Assembly: GCF_028829235.1 (NCBI RefSeq)
Contig: NZ_JAIWJY010000002.1
Coordinates: 62,001-126,000, forward strand
Direction of reading: 5' to 3'
Length of the DNA stretch: 64,000 nt
DNA from: Tenacibaculum larymnensis
Lineage (GTDB): Bacteria; Bacteroidota; Bacteroidia; Flavobacteriales; Flavobacteriaceae
This document shows, in pieces, positions 17,478-26,422 of the stretch. The notes under the pieces were generated by a model. That model had not been told where the DNA came from. It ran no database searches and saw only the letters and a program-made list of their open reading frames with translations. The stretch's first letter is position 1, and each line of letters opens with the position of its first letter. The position numbers and the translations under genes are program-made.

Positions 17478-17912
17478 CTAGTTCCAGCGATTTATTCCTA
17501 CACCTAAATTCATGCGATATTTTCGTTGTGCGAACTCAAAATAATTAAAAAGTTTATAGTTTACATCATAACCATAATCAACGTGTGGACTATAATCAAT
17601 TATATTTTCATAAATGTTTGAATTAAATTGTAGAGGATTTCTAGCTCGATAATTCCATGTATTTACATAAAGACGGTTTTTATTTTCGAGATATTGTTGT
17701 GAATAAAAGCCTTCTGGTTTAGCGATGCTGTTTAAATAGGTAGTAAAACCAGGGTCTATAATTATAATTTCATATTCTAAACTATCATTAGCAATTACAA
17801 CAGGTTCCTCTTTTTGTTGAGTGTTTGAAGCATTTTTTATAGGAGTAGAACTACAAGACCATAACAAAACTCCGATAATACTAAGAAATATAATGCGTTG
17901 TAAGGTTTTCAT
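17478..17912 (-). CDS. DUF6146 family lipoprotein
   Basis: The 144-residue protein has a lipoprotein signal with Cys20 (LWSCSS) and a compact domain (about 44-140) with the aromatic-rich pattern PGFTTYLNS, YLENKNRLYVNTWNYR and YGYDVNYKLFNYFEF, which I associate with DUF6146, a Flavobacteriia-restricted family without known function. It is 67 bases upstream of sppA on the same strand and may be co-transcribed with it. Confidence 0.72.
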   Translation of the reverse strand: MKTLQRIIFLSIIGVLLWSCSSTPIKNASNTQQKEEPVVIANDSLEYEIIIIDPGFTTYLNSIAKPEGFYSQQYLENKNRLYVNTWNYRARNPLQFNSNIYENIIDYSPHVDYGYDVNYKLFNYFEFAQRKYRMNLGVGINRWN

Positions 17913-18011
17913 AATCAGTATGATTTGTAATTATAAAAGTGCAAAAATTATTCCGTTTTTAATTGATTTTTAACTTGTTTAACAGTAATTTTCAGCATTA
18001 AATAATAGAAA

Positions 18012-18572
18012 ATGAAGAAAAGGTGTTTTTGGGTTAGTGATGACCCATTATATATTGAGTATCATGATAATGAATGGGGAGTGCCCGTATATGATGATGA
18101 TAAATTGTTTGAGTTTTTAATATTAGAAACCTTTCAAGCAGGCTTAAGTTGGATTACGATTTTAAAGAAAAGAGAAAATTTTAGAAAGGCGTTTGATAAT
18201 TTCGACTACAAAAAAATAGCAAAATACTCTGAAGATAAATATGAAGAGTTGCTTCAAGATGCAGGGATTATAAGGAATAAACTAAAGATAAAAGCTACAA
18301 TAACTAATGCACAATTGTTTATAAAAGTGCAAGAGGAGTTTGGGTCGTTCTCAAAATATATTTGGGATTTTACAAACGGTAAACCAATAACGAATAAGTT
18401 TGAAAAGAAAGAAGAGGTTCCGGCTACCACAGAGCTTTCCGATGCTATTTCAAAAGATTTAAAAAAGCGAGGATTTAAGTTTGTTGGCTCAACTGTAATT
18501 TATGCGCACATGCAAGCAACAGGAATGGTAAATGACCATACAACGGACTGTTTTAGATACCATGAAGTTTAA
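18012..18572 (+). CDS. tag: DNA-3-methyladenine glycosylase I
   Basis: Tag excises 3-methyladenine from alkylated DNA. The 186-residue enzyme keeps the zinc snap of Cys5, His18, His176 and Cys180 in the same spacing as the E. coli protein, the catalytic-pocket Glu39 in LILETFQAGLSW, and the helix-hairpin-helix region. It begins close to the divergent DUF6146 gene and is followed 46 bases later by the M49 peptidase gene on the same strand. Confidence 0.95.
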   Translation: MKKRCFWVSDDPLYIEYHDNEWGVPVYDDDKLFEFLILETFQAGLSWITILKKRENFRKAFDNFDYKKIAKYSEDKYEELLQDAGIIRNKLKIKATITNAQLFIKVQEEFGSFSKYIWDFTNGKPITNKFEKKEEVPATTELSDAISKDLKKRGFKFVGSTVIYAHMQATGMVNDHTTDCFRYHEV

Positions 18573-18618
18573 ATTTCGTAATTTTAGCATTCAAAAAAAT
18601 AAATTAAAAACTATATAA

Positions 18619-20652
18619 ATGAAACTAAAACAAATGCTTTGTGTGTTTGCAGCAGCAGGAGTATTAACTTCTTGTGGTGTAGATGCAAAAAAAGAGCCTA
18701 AAGTAGTAGAAAAAAAGGCAAAAGAGTTTGAGTATGTTGTTGAGCAATTTGCTGATATAAAAGTATTACGCTATCAAATTCCAGGGTTTGATGAGTTAAC
18801 ACTAAAAGAAAAGAAGTTAGTGTACTATTTAACTCAGGCTGGTTTATCTGGACGTGATATTATGTGGGATCAAAACTACCGTCATAATCTTGAAATTAGA
18901 GCAGCTTTAGAAAATATCAATAACAACTTTAAAGGAGATAAAGAAAGTGAAGATTTTAAAGCGTTTACAACTTATTTAAAAAGAGTATGGTTTTCAAACG
19001 GAATCCATCATCATTACTCTAACGATAAGTTAAAGCCTACGTTTTCTAAAGAATACTTAGAAACGTTATTAAAAGAAACTAATACTGAGTTATCTGCTGA
19101 AGCATTAGACGTTATTTTCAATGATAAAGATGTTAAAAAAGTAAACAAAAAAGCAGGAGTAGATAATGTATTAGCATCTGCAGTAAATTTTTACGGAGCT
19201 GATATTACTAGTAAAGATGTAGAAGAGTTTTATGCGAAAGCAGATAAAGGACCAGAAGGACAACCAATTGAGGCTGGATTAAATTCTAAATTAGTTCGTG
19301 AAGATGGAAAGCTAGTTGAAAAAGTGTGGAAGTCTGGAGGAATGTATGGACAAGCAATCGATAAAATTATTTATTGGTTAGAAAAAGCTAAAGAAGTAGC
19401 AGAAAACGAAAAGCAAGCCAGAACATTAGAGTTGTTAATCGAATACTATAAAACAGGAGATTTACATACTTGGGATGAATATGCAATTGCTTGGGTAGAA
19501 TCTACCGAAGGAAACATTGATTGGATTAATGGTTTTATTGAAGTTTATAATGATCCTAAAGGGTACAGAGGTTCGTACGAAACAATCGTACAAATCAAAG
19601 ACTTTGATATGTCTAAAAAAATGAAAGTATTATCAGACAATGCACAGTGGTTTGAAGATAATTCTCCGTTAGATCCAAGTCACAAAAAGAAAGATGTTGT
19701 AGGAGTTTCATATAAAACAGTAAATGTTGCAGGTGAAGCAGGAGACGCGTCGCCAAGTACTCCAATTGGAGTGAATTTACCAAACAATAACTGGATTCGT
19801 CAACAACACGGTTCTAAATCAGTATCGTTAGGAAATATTATAGGTTCATATAATAATGCTGGAGGAACTGGACGCTTAAAAGAATTTGCTAACGATCAAG
19901 AAGAAATCGATTTAGAGATTAAGTATGGTAAGTTAGCAGATAAATTACACACAGCATTACATGAGGTAATCGGACATGCTTCAGGTGTAATTAATGAAGG
20001 AATTGGGCAGCCAAAAGAAACTTTAAAAAATTATGCTTCTACAATGGAAGAGGGTAGAGCAGATTTAGTTGGGCTGTATTATTTAATGGATCCTAAATTA
20101 CAAGAATTAGGATTAGTTGATGACTGGCAAAAAGTTGGTAAAGCTGCTTATGACGGGTATATCAGAAATGGATTAATGACTCAGTTAATCAGAATTAACT
20201 TAGGAGATGATATTGAAGAAGACCACATGGTAAACCGTCAATGGGTTTCAGCTTGGGCTTTTGAACAAGGAGCAAAAGATAATGTAATTGAAAAAGTTAC
20301 TAAAGATGGTAAGACATATTATAATATTAATGATTATGAGAAACTTCGTGAGATATTTGGACGTTTATTAAAAGAAGCGCAAAGAATTAAATCAGAAGGA
20401 GATTTTGAAGCGGCAAAAGCATTAGTAGAAGGTTACGGAGTAAAAGTAGATCAAGATATTCATAAAGAAGTTTTAGATCGTAATGCACAGTTTACATCTG
20501 CTCCTTACAGCGGATTTGTAAATCCTGTATTAGAGCCAGTAACAGATGCTGATGGAAACATCACTGATATTAAGATCAAGCAACCAGAAACTTTTGAAGA
20601 GCAAATGAACTTCTATGCTAAAAACTATAATTTCTTACCAGTAAAAAACTAA
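18619..20652 (+). CDS. Dipeptidyl-peptidase III family zinc peptidase (M49), lipoprotein
   Basis: The 677-residue protein has a lipoprotein signal ending at Cys19 (LTSC). The zinc site is the M49-specific HExxGH form: HEVIGH at 448-453 and EEGRAD at 477-482, which gives the third ligand. M49 enzymes remove dipeptides from the N-terminus of short peptides. The usual Cys of EECRAE is replaced by Gly, as in several bacterial members. The lipid anchor places it in the periplasm or on the outer membrane, unlike the cytosolic eukaryotic enzyme. A terminator follows. Confidence 0.9.
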   Translation: MKLKQMLCVFAAAGVLTSCGVDAKKEPKVVEKKAKEFEYVVEQFADIKVLRYQIPGFDELTLKEKKLVYYLTQAGLSGRDIMWDQNYRHNLEIRAALENINNNFKGDKESEDFKAFTTYLKRVWFSNGIHHHYSNDKLKPTFSKEYLETLLKETNTELSAEALDVIFNDKDVKKVNKKAGVDNVLASAVNFYGADITSKDVEEFYAKADKGPEGQPIEAGLNSKLVREDGKLVEKVWKSGGMYGQAIDKIIYWLEKAKEVAENEKQARTLELLIEYYKTGDLHTWDEYAIAWVESTEGNIDWINGFIEVYNDPKGYRGSYETIVQIKDFDMSKKMKVLSDNAQWFEDNSPLDPSHKKKDVVGVSYKTVNVAGEAGDASPSTPIGVNLPNNNWIRQQHGSKSVSLGNIIGSYNNAGGTGRLKEFANDQEEIDLEIKYGKLADKLHTALHEVIGHASGVINEGIGQPKETLKNYASTMEEGRADLVGLYYLMDPKLQELGLVDDWQKVGKAAYDGYIRNGLMTQLIRINLGDDIEEDHMVNRQWVSAWAFEQGAKDNVIEKVTKDGKTYYNINDYEKLREIFGRLLKEAQRIKSEGDFEAAKALVEGYGVKVDQDIHKEVLDRNAQFTSAPYSGFVNPVLEPVTDADGNITDIKIKQPETFEEQMNFYAKNYNFLPVKN

Positions 20653-20683
20653 GAAATTAAGTTTTAAAATAGTTGAAAATATC

Positions 20684-20714
20684 AAAACCGATTCTGATTA
20701 GAATCGGTTTTGTA
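20684..20714 (+). terminator. Terminator after the M49 peptidase gene
   Basis: An 11-bp perfect stem (20684-20694 with 20701-20711) precedes a T-rich run. Confidence 0.8.
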
Positions 20715-20740
20715 TTTTTAGAGGGATTAATAAAAGATAA

Positions 20741-21661
20741 ATGGCAAAAAAAGTAAAAGATCCTGGTTTAGGTTATAGCTCCAGTAGTAATGCTCAAAGA
20801 ATAATAAATGCAGATGGTAGTTCTAATGTTGTTCATGCAAACAGAAGATTTGGAGCTGATGACTTGTATGCTTTTTTTATAGAATTACCGTGGTGGCAAT
20901 TTTTTGTATTTATCCTCATTGGGTATTCTCTATTGAATATTCTTTTTGCATTTGTATATGTGTTTATTGGGATAGAACAAATAACACCTTCAAAAGACAA
21001 TTTTTTTGACGATCTTTTAAATGGATTTTTCTTTAGTGCACAAACCCTAACAACAGTAGGGTATGGAGGAATCGCTCCTAAAGGTATTGCAGCAAATGTT
21101 ATTGCAGCTTTTGAGGCAATGATTGGATTGTTGAGTTTTTCTTTTATTACAGGATTGTTATATGGGCGTTTTTCAAAAGCAAAAGCATCTATCCGTTTTA
21201 GTGAAATTTTAATTTTAAGAGACTTTAAAGAAGGAAGAGCATTAATGTTTAGGTTAATGAATCGTCGTAAAACAGTAATGATAGAGCCAGAAATAACTGT
21301 AACATTATCCCTTTCAGAAAAAAAAATGAATGGAGAATACAAACGACAATTTTATGAGCTCAAACTGGAAAGAAGTAAAATTATGTATTTGCCTACCGTA
21401 TGGACAGTTGTACATGAAATAGATGAGAAAAGTCCGTTACATAAATATTCAAACAAAGAAATAAGTGAATTAAACGGAGTTCTTTATGTTTTAATGCAAT
21501 ATCATGAAGAATCTTTTGGGCAAAAAGTATATCAAATTACTTCGTACAATTTCTCTTCTCTTGAAGTAGATGTTAAGTATACATCATCATTTTATTTTGA
21601 TGAAGAAGGTAATACTGTATTAGATCACTCAAAATTAAGTGAAATATCAAAAATGAATTAG
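20741..21661 (+). CDS. Inward-rectifier-type potassium channel (KirBac-like)
   Basis: The 306-residue protein has an amphipathic slide helix (about 38-50, DLYAFFIELPWW), TM1 (about 52-76), a pore helix and selectivity filter TVGYG at 105-109, TM2 (about 117-140), and a beta-rich cytoplasmic C-terminal domain (about 150-300) of the Kir immunoglobulin-like type. Kir channels pass potassium and are gated by lipids or ligands at the C-terminal domain. It has its own short upstream region after a terminator. The family call is firm; the gating ligand is unknown. Confidence 0.92.
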   Translation: MAKKVKDPGLGYSSSSNAQRIINADGSSNVVHANRRFGADDLYAFFIELPWWQFFVFILIGYSLLNILFAFVYVFIGIEQITPSKDNFFDDLLNGFFFSAQTLTTVGYGGIAPKGIAANVIAAFEAMIGLLSFSFITGLLYGRFSKAKASIRFSEILILRDFKEGRALMFRLMNRRKTVMIEPEITVTLSLSEKKMNGEYKRQFYELKLERSKIMYLPTVWTVVHEIDEKSPLHKYSNKEISELNGVLYVLMQYHEESFGQKVYQITSYNFSSLEVDVKYTSSFYFDEEGNTVLDHSKLSEISKMN

Positions 21662-21663
21662 AA

Positions 21664-21852
21664 TTACCTTGTTAGTAGTTTTGATAAGAATAATAATGCA
21701 ATTACTACTGCAATTCCTATTGCCACATAAATAGCTGCATTTTGATAATATTTTTTATTGTTTTTAGCATCCTTTTTGTAGCTAAAAAACATCAAAATAA
21801 TAAAAGCTATTACAAATAAACTAGCAAAAATGATTCTGCCCGTAGTAAACAT
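21664..21852 (-). CDS. Small two-helix membrane protein
   Basis: From the Met at 21852 the product is 62 residues, with two hydrophobic helices (about 5-23 and 38-58) separated by a basic loop FSYKKDAKNNKKYYQ. The frame is open to an earlier Met at 21876, but the second start removes a non-conserved extension. Proteins of this size and pattern are common but unnamed in Flavobacteriaceae. It is convergent with the Kir gene and only 2 bases from its stop. Function unknown. Confidence 0.6.
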   Translation of the reverse strand: MFTTGRIIFASLFVIAFIILMFFSYKKDAKNNKKYYQNAAIYVAIGIAVVIALLFLSKLLTR

Positions 21853-21915
21853 TTTAGCAGCAATAAGTATAAACATAAAATTGTATTTTTAGCAAAGTTA
21901 AAGAATGATTTTAGA

Positions 21916-22647
21916 ATGGAGAAAACTAAAACAGCAATTATTTTTGGAGGTACTTCAGGTATTGGAAAAGGGCTTGTAGAAAAACTAATACAAGAAAATT
22001 ATATTGTAGCGGTAACAGGTAGAAGGTTCGAAAAACTAGAAGAACTGAAGAAAAAACATCCAAGTCAAGTACTCATTAAGCAAAATGATATACAGCAAGT
22101 AGATGAGGTTGAAAAAGTGTTTAATGAGATAGTAGAAGAATTAGGAGAAGTTCATTTAGTGATACAATCTTCAGGAGTTGGTTTTGTAAATCCAAAGTTG
22201 AACTGGGATAAACAAGAACAAACCATAAACACGAATGTTTTAGGAGTAACAAAACTATATGCTTTAGCTTATAAATTATTTAAAAAACAAGGTTTTGGTC
22301 ATTTAGTGGGAATCTCATCTATAGCATCTATTAGAGGAAATAGAGCAGCTCCAGATTATTTCTCTTCTAAAGCATATCAAAAAGCATATTTAGAGAGCCT
22401 GTATATTAAAACAAAATCCATCAAAACAAAGAAAGTTTTTATTACGGATGTACGTCCAGGATTTGTGGATACAGCAATGGCGTTAGGCGATGGTATTTTT
22501 TGGATGGTACCTCTAGAAAAAGCGGTTAATCAAATATATTCAGCAATAAAACGAAAAAAACGAGTAGCTTATATCTCAAAAAGATGGAGCTTGATAGCTT
22601 GGGTGCTAAAAGTTGTGCCAGCAAGAGTTTTAAAAATGGCAACATAA
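21916..22647 (+). CDS. Short-chain dehydrogenase/reductase
   Basis: The 243-residue classical SDR has the cofactor motif GGTSGIGKG at 11-19, the strand with SSGVGF near 85-90, the catalytic Ser in GISSIAS near 133-139, and the YFSSK catalytic Tyr148/Lys152 pair. The RR after the second strand (TGRRFEK) favours NADPH. The substrate is unknown. Its stop overlaps the start of the HAD gene by one base (TAATG), so the two are translationally coupled. Confidence 0.9.
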   Translation: MEKTKTAIIFGGTSGIGKGLVEKLIQENYIVAVTGRRFEKLEELKKKHPSQVLIKQNDIQQVDEVEKVFNEIVEELGEVHLVIQSSGVGFVNPKLNWDKQEQTINTNVLGVTKLYALAYKLFKKQGFGHLVGISSIASIRGNRAAPDYFSSKAYQKAYLESLYIKTKSIKTKKVFITDVRPGFVDTAMALGDGIFWMVPLEKAVNQIYSAIKRKKRVAYISKRWSLIAWVLKVVPARVLKMAT

Positions 22648-23327
22648 TGAAGAAAGAAAACTTAATAGTGTTTGATATTGATGATACATTAACTAAAAGT
22701 GAAAACCATCATCAAGAAGCATATGTAGAAGCAATGAAAAGTTTTGGGATAACTAAGGTTAATCAAGACTGGAAAAGCTATGAGAATGTGACTGATAGTT
22801 ATATTTTAAAAAAGAATTACGAAGTTAATTTTAATTCAACGTTTAATTTTTCTTTCATTCCTGAGTTTGAGGAAAAAATGACAGAATTATTATTGTCCTT
22901 CACAAAAACAGAAGAGATACAAGGAGCGGGAGAAATAGTTGATTTCTTTATGAAAGAAACCGATTATGCTATTTGTTTTGCAACGGGATCTTTATTAAAA
23001 CCAGCGCTGATTAAATTAGAACAAGCAAATATAAACTTTGTACCAAAGTTAGTAGAATCCTCAAATAATTTGTTTACAAGAGAAGAAATAGTAAACTCAG
23101 CAATAAACAAAGCAAAAAACTATTTTCAAGTTCAGGAATTTAAAAATATTATTTCGGTTGGGGATGGTATTTGGGATTTAAGAACAGCAAAAAACTTAGG
23201 AGTAAATTTCCTAGGAATTAGAAATAAAAATCTATCAGACTTTAAACAAGAAGGAATTAAGAGTCATATTGAAGATTGGACAAGATTTAATTTTCAAAAA
23301 GTAAAAACAGAGTTACAAATCATATAA
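22647..23327 (+). CDS. HAD-superfamily hydrolase
   Basis: From the ATG at 22647 the product is 226 residues, with the nucleophile motif FDIDDTLT (Asp10, Asp12), a helical cap (about 18-85), the motif II region CFATGS, and a final acidic motif VGDGIWDL. The frame is open from 22584 but the first 21 residues would lie inside the SDR gene and precede the core strand. It probably dephosphorylates a small phosphate ester, as phosphoglycolate phosphatases do; the substrate is unknown. It is coupled to the SDR and 10 bases ahead of a MazG-like gene. Confidence 0.88.
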   Translation: MKKENLIVFDIDDTLTKSENHHQEAYVEAMKSFGITKVNQDWKSYENVTDSYILKKNYEVNFNSTFNFSFIPEFEEKMTELLLSFTKTEEIQGAGEIVDFFMKETDYAICFATGSLLKPALIKLEQANINFVPKLVESSNNLFTREEIVNSAINKAKNYFQVQEFKNIISVGDGIWDLRTAKNLGVNFLGIRNKNLSDFKQEGIKSHIEDWTRFNFQKVKTELQII

Positions 23328-23337
23328 GTTATAAAAA

Positions 23338-23724
23338 ATGAAAAAAAGAATTGAAGCAGTGCATGAATTTCATTCAGCATTTGGGTTAGGAATAAAAAAT
23401 GAGCCAACAGCGAATATTGGAGAAGAACGAAACTTACTTCGTTTTAATTTAATGAAAGAAGAAAATGAAGAGTATTTAGAGGCTGCTCAAAATAATGATT
23501 TGGTTGAGGTAGCAGATGCTTTAGGAGATATGCTGTATATTTTATGTGGAACTATAATAGAACATGGAATGCAGCATAAAATTGAAGAAGTATTCAATGA
23601 AATTCAACGAAGTAATATGAGCAAGTTAGGTGAAGATGGTAAGCCTATTTATCGTGAAGATGGAAAAGTGTTGAAAGGACCTAATTACTTTAAGCCAAAC
23701 ATTAAAGAAATTTTAGATAAATAA
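23338..23724 (+). CDS. MazG-like / phosphoribosyl-ATP pyrophosphatase-type protein
   Basis: The 128-residue all-alpha NTP pyrophosphohydrolase-like protein has the metal-binding pattern EENEEYLEA and DALGDMLYILCG, which places four acidic ligands in two helices. The C-terminal tail (DGKPIYREDGKVLKGPNY) matches a subgroup seen beside HAD phosphatases. It may remove damaged or foreign nucleotides; the substrate is inferred only from family. It ends the SDR-HAD-MazG unit, closed by a terminator. Confidence 0.82.
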   Translation: MKKRIEAVHEFHSAFGLGIKNEPTANIGEERNLLRFNLMKEENEEYLEAAQNNDLVEVADALGDMLYILCGTIIEHGMQHKIEEVFNEIQRSNMSKLGEDGKPIYREDGKVLKGPNYFKPNIKEILDK

Positions 23725-23754
23725 AAAAAGCTCCTCATTGAGGAGCTTTTTTAC
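23721..23754. terminator. Bidirectional terminator
   Basis: The arms AAAAAAGCTCCTC and GAGGAGCTTTTTT (about 23724-23736 and 23740-23752) form a strong stem between convergent genes. Confidence 0.85.
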
Positions 23755-23769
23755 ATTTTGTTTTTCTAT

Positions 23770-24672
23770 TTATTTACCCATAATTCTTTCTAATTCTGAT
23801 GTTAATGTTTTTACATTACTAACCATTTTAATAATAATACCATTAGCATCTACAATTAAATGAGTAGGATATTGTTTTACTTTTAGTTTTTTAGCCATAT
23901 AATCCTTTTGTTCAGGAATAGTTGGGTATTTAAACTCTTTGGTTTCTAAAAACTCAACAAGCTCATCTTTTTTATCAAAAGCCAAACTAACAAACTCTAT
24001 TTTATCATCTTTGTACTTGTCTACAAGTTCATTTAATTCAGGAAACTCTTCAACACATACTTTACAAGTAATAAACCAACATTTAATTACTAACAATTTT
24101 CCTTTTGTATCCGCTTTATTGTGTGCTTTACCTTTTAAATCAACAAAATTGTAATCAGGAAGTTTTTTACCCTCCATTTTAAAATATTGATGTGCTATTG
24201 AAGCTTTACTAACAATTGATTTTTTAATTTTTTCGTCTGCAGAATTATCAATACCTGTAAGTTGATATTGTACTTTACCATCTTTTTCAGATTTAACAGG
24301 GATGTAAGCACCAGTACGAAGCAAGGTTAAAAAGATTCCTTTTTCCATAACAGCTTCCTCATCATCTAAAGGAATAAAAGTAGACATTAAATCAATGTTT
24401 TCCTTTGTGTAAGATTCCCAGTTGTCAAAACTTTTCTGAATATTTTCAGTGTCAATAGAACCTGAGTTAGCTGAAGATTCATTAACAGTTGAGTTTTCTT
24501 CAGGAGCTTCCTCTCCTTCCTCAGAAGAAGTTTCCACAGGAGCAGTAACCTCACTACTTTGAGCTATGATATTATTTTCATTTTCTAATGAATCAGAATA
24601 AAAATCTAATCCAAAAAATGAAATAGCAAAACCAACTCCTATCGATAATAAAGCAGGTATAATATTTCTCAT
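23770..24672 (-). CDS. TlpA-like thioredoxin-fold protein
   Basis: The 300-residue protein has an N-terminal membrane anchor or signal (about 5-24), a long low-complexity Glu/Ser-rich linker (about 38-75), and a C-terminal thioredoxin fold (about 170-300) with a CKVC redox motif in WFITCKVCVEEFPEL and the cis-Pro segment KQYPTHLIVD. Such proteins reduce disulfides of periplasmic proteins or act in cytochrome maturation. The start is an ATG just after an AT-rich spacer. It stands alone; the partner is unknown. Confidence 0.82.
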   Translation of the reverse strand: MRNIIPALLSIGVGFAISFFGLDFYSDSLENENNIIAQSSEVTAPVETSSEEGEEAPEENSTVNESSANSGSIDTENIQKSFDNWESYTKENIDLMSTFIPLDDEEAVMEKGIFLTLLRTGAYIPVKSEKDGKVQYQLTGIDNSADEKIKKSIVSKASIAHQYFKMEGKKLPDYNFVDLKGKAHNKADTKGKLLVIKCWFITCKVCVEEFPELNELVDKYKDDKIEFVSLAFDKKDELVEFLETKEFKYPTIPEQKDYMAKKLKVKQYPTHLIVDANGIIIKMVSNVKTLTSELERIMGK

Positions 24673-24739
24673 TTCTTTAGAATTTTTTGTTAAAATAACC
24701 TAATTCTGTTTACTAATATAGCTTTTTTAAATGAAATGA

Positions 24740-25789
24740 TTAAATTTTAACTCTCCAGTTATGCTTGTCCTCTAATTTGTTATACTGAATATTAAGTAGT
24801 TTTTCTTTAAAGAAAGAAGCATAAGAATCACTTATTTCAGGTAATTCAAAAGAATCATTTTGATGTTTAAAACCTTTTATAGGGTTAATTACAGCAGCAG
24901 TACCAGAACCAAAAATTTCTTTTAGCTCCCCTTTTTTTGCTGCTTCTTTAATTTCAGCAACCGACACTCTTCTTACTTCAGTGTCTATATCATAATCTTT
25001 AGCAAGCTGAATGATTGATTTACGAGTAACTCCATCTAAAATACGATCATTAGTTGGGGCAGTTACAAGTTTGTCTCCTATTCTAAAAAAGATATTCATA
25101 GTACCAGCTTCTTCAAGATACTCATGTGTATTAGCATCTGTCCAAACAATTTGTTGATACCCTTCTTTATGTGCTAAACTGGTAGGATAAAACTGTGCTG
25201 CATAGTTACCAGCAGCTTTTGCGAATCCAACACCTCCATCAGCAGAACGACTATATTTTTCAGCAAAAAGAACACGAACCTCACCAGCGTAATATGCTTG
25301 AGCAGGCGAACAAATAATAATAAACTTGTATTCTTCAGCAGGAGAAGCAGCGATTGCACCTTCAGAAGCAATAATAAATGGACGGATATATAATGAGTTT
25401 CCAATACCCTTTTTAATCCAAGCATTGTCTAACTCAAGAAGTTTTTTTAACCCTTCAAAAAATACATTTTCAGGAACAGGAGGCATCGCTAAGCGAGCAC
25501 CAGATTTATTAATTCTATGAAAGTTTTCATCTGGACGAAATAAAAACACATCATCATTATCATCTTTGTAAGCTTTCATGCCTTCAAAAACAGCTTGTCC
25601 GTAATGAAAAACTCTAGCCGAAGGTTCGAAAGATAAAGGTCCGTAAGGCATAATTTTAGGTGTTTTCCATTCTCCGTCGGCAAAATCACAGACTAACATA
25701 TGGTCAGTAAAAGTGCGACCAAATGCTAAGTTGTTAAAATCTACCTTATCTATTTTTGACTCTTTTATAAGCTCAATATCAATATTCAT
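24740..25789 (-). CDS. ilvE: Branched-chain amino acid aminotransferase
   Basis: IlvE makes Leu, Ile and Val from their 2-oxo acids with glutamate. The 349-residue fold-type IV PLP enzyme has the Lys of GFAKAAGNYAAQF, the Arg-containing RVFHYGQAVFEGMKAY near the N-terminus, and the C-terminal EIFGSGTAAVINPI phosphate-binding loop. The length fits the longer, eukaryote-like BCAT subgroup. It is a single gene, divergent from the DUF4920 gene. Confidence 0.94.
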   Translation of the reverse strand: MNIDIELIKESKIDKVDFNNLAFGRTFTDHMLVCDFADGEWKTPKIMPYGPLSFEPSARVFHYGQAVFEGMKAYKDDNDDVFLFRPDENFHRINKSGARLAMPPVPENVFFEGLKKLLELDNAWIKKGIGNSLYIRPFIIASEGAIAASPAEEYKFIIICSPAQAYYAGEVRVLFAEKYSRSADGGVGFAKAAGNYAAQFYPTSLAHKEGYQQIVWTDANTHEYLEEAGTMNIFFRIGDKLVTAPTNDRILDGVTRKSIIQLAKDYDIDTEVRRVSVAEIKEAAKKGELKEIFGSGTAAVINPIKGFKHQNDSFELPEISDSYASFFKEKLLNIQYNKLEDKHNWRVKI

Positions 25790-25909
25790 TGTGTTGTTGT
25801 TTTTAGAAGTGCCACGAAGATACGAAATCTAGTGGTATATTTTAAGTTTAGCATCTTGCTAGAAGAAATATAAGTATATTTGTTGAATGTTAATTTTAAA
25901 ATTTTGAAA

Positions 25910-26422
25910 ATGAAAAGACTACTAGTTTTTGCTATGGTTTTGAGCATAGCATTTATTTCTTGTAAGGTTGAAAAAAAGAATGAAACACCTGATGTAAACA
26001 ATGCTAAAGAACAAAAAGTAGAATATGCATCATTTGGAGAAGAAATTTCAGACGGAGAAGCTATTTCTGCTAAAGAAATGCGAGCTAAATTCAAAAATTT
26101 AAAAAAAGGAGATACCCTAAACATAAAATTCGCTTCAACAATTAATGAGGTATGTAAGAAAAAGGGATGTTGGATGAAGTTAGATTTGGGCGAAGAACAA
26201 GAATCAATGGTACGTTTTAAAGATTATGGTTTTTTTATGCCTTTAAATGCAGATAATAAAGAGGTGATAGTAAATGGTAAAGCTTTTGTTACTGAGATTT
26301 CTGTAGATGAATTACAACATTATGCTAAAGACGCAGGAAAATCGGAAGAAGAGATAGCAAAAATTACAGAACCAAAATATACTTATGCTTTTGAGGCAGA
26401 TGGAGTATTAATGAAGAAATAA
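25910..26422 (+). CDS. DUF4920 family lipoprotein
   Basis: From the ATG at 25910 the product is 170 residues, with a lipoprotein signal ending in AFISC (Cys18). The DUF4920 domain follows (about 40-165): YASFGEEISDG, a Cys pair in VCKKKGCWMKL and RFKDYGFFMPL. The paired Cys and the Trp suggest a metal or redox role, but none is known. The frame is open from 25880; the later Met starts the signal peptide at once. The stop overlaps the next start (TAATG), coupling it to the CxxCH lipoprotein. Confidence 0.82.
   Translation: MKRLLVFAMVLSIAFISCKVEKKNETPDVNNAKEQKVEYASFGEEISDGEAISAKEMRAKFKNLKKGDTLNIKFASTINEVCKKKGCWMKLDLGEEQESMVRFKDYGFFMPLNADNKEVIVNGKAFVTEISVDELQHYAKDAGKSEEEIAKITEPKYTYAFEADGVLMKK

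Noticed and set aside
20833..21342. 169-codon ORF on the minus strand
   Set aside because: It is antisense to the potassium channel gene, whose filter and membrane helices are unmistakable; no family is seen in the antisense product.
22584..22646. 21-codon N-terminal extension of the HAD gene
   Set aside because: It overlaps the SDR gene, precedes the first core strand and breaks the usual TAATG coupling.
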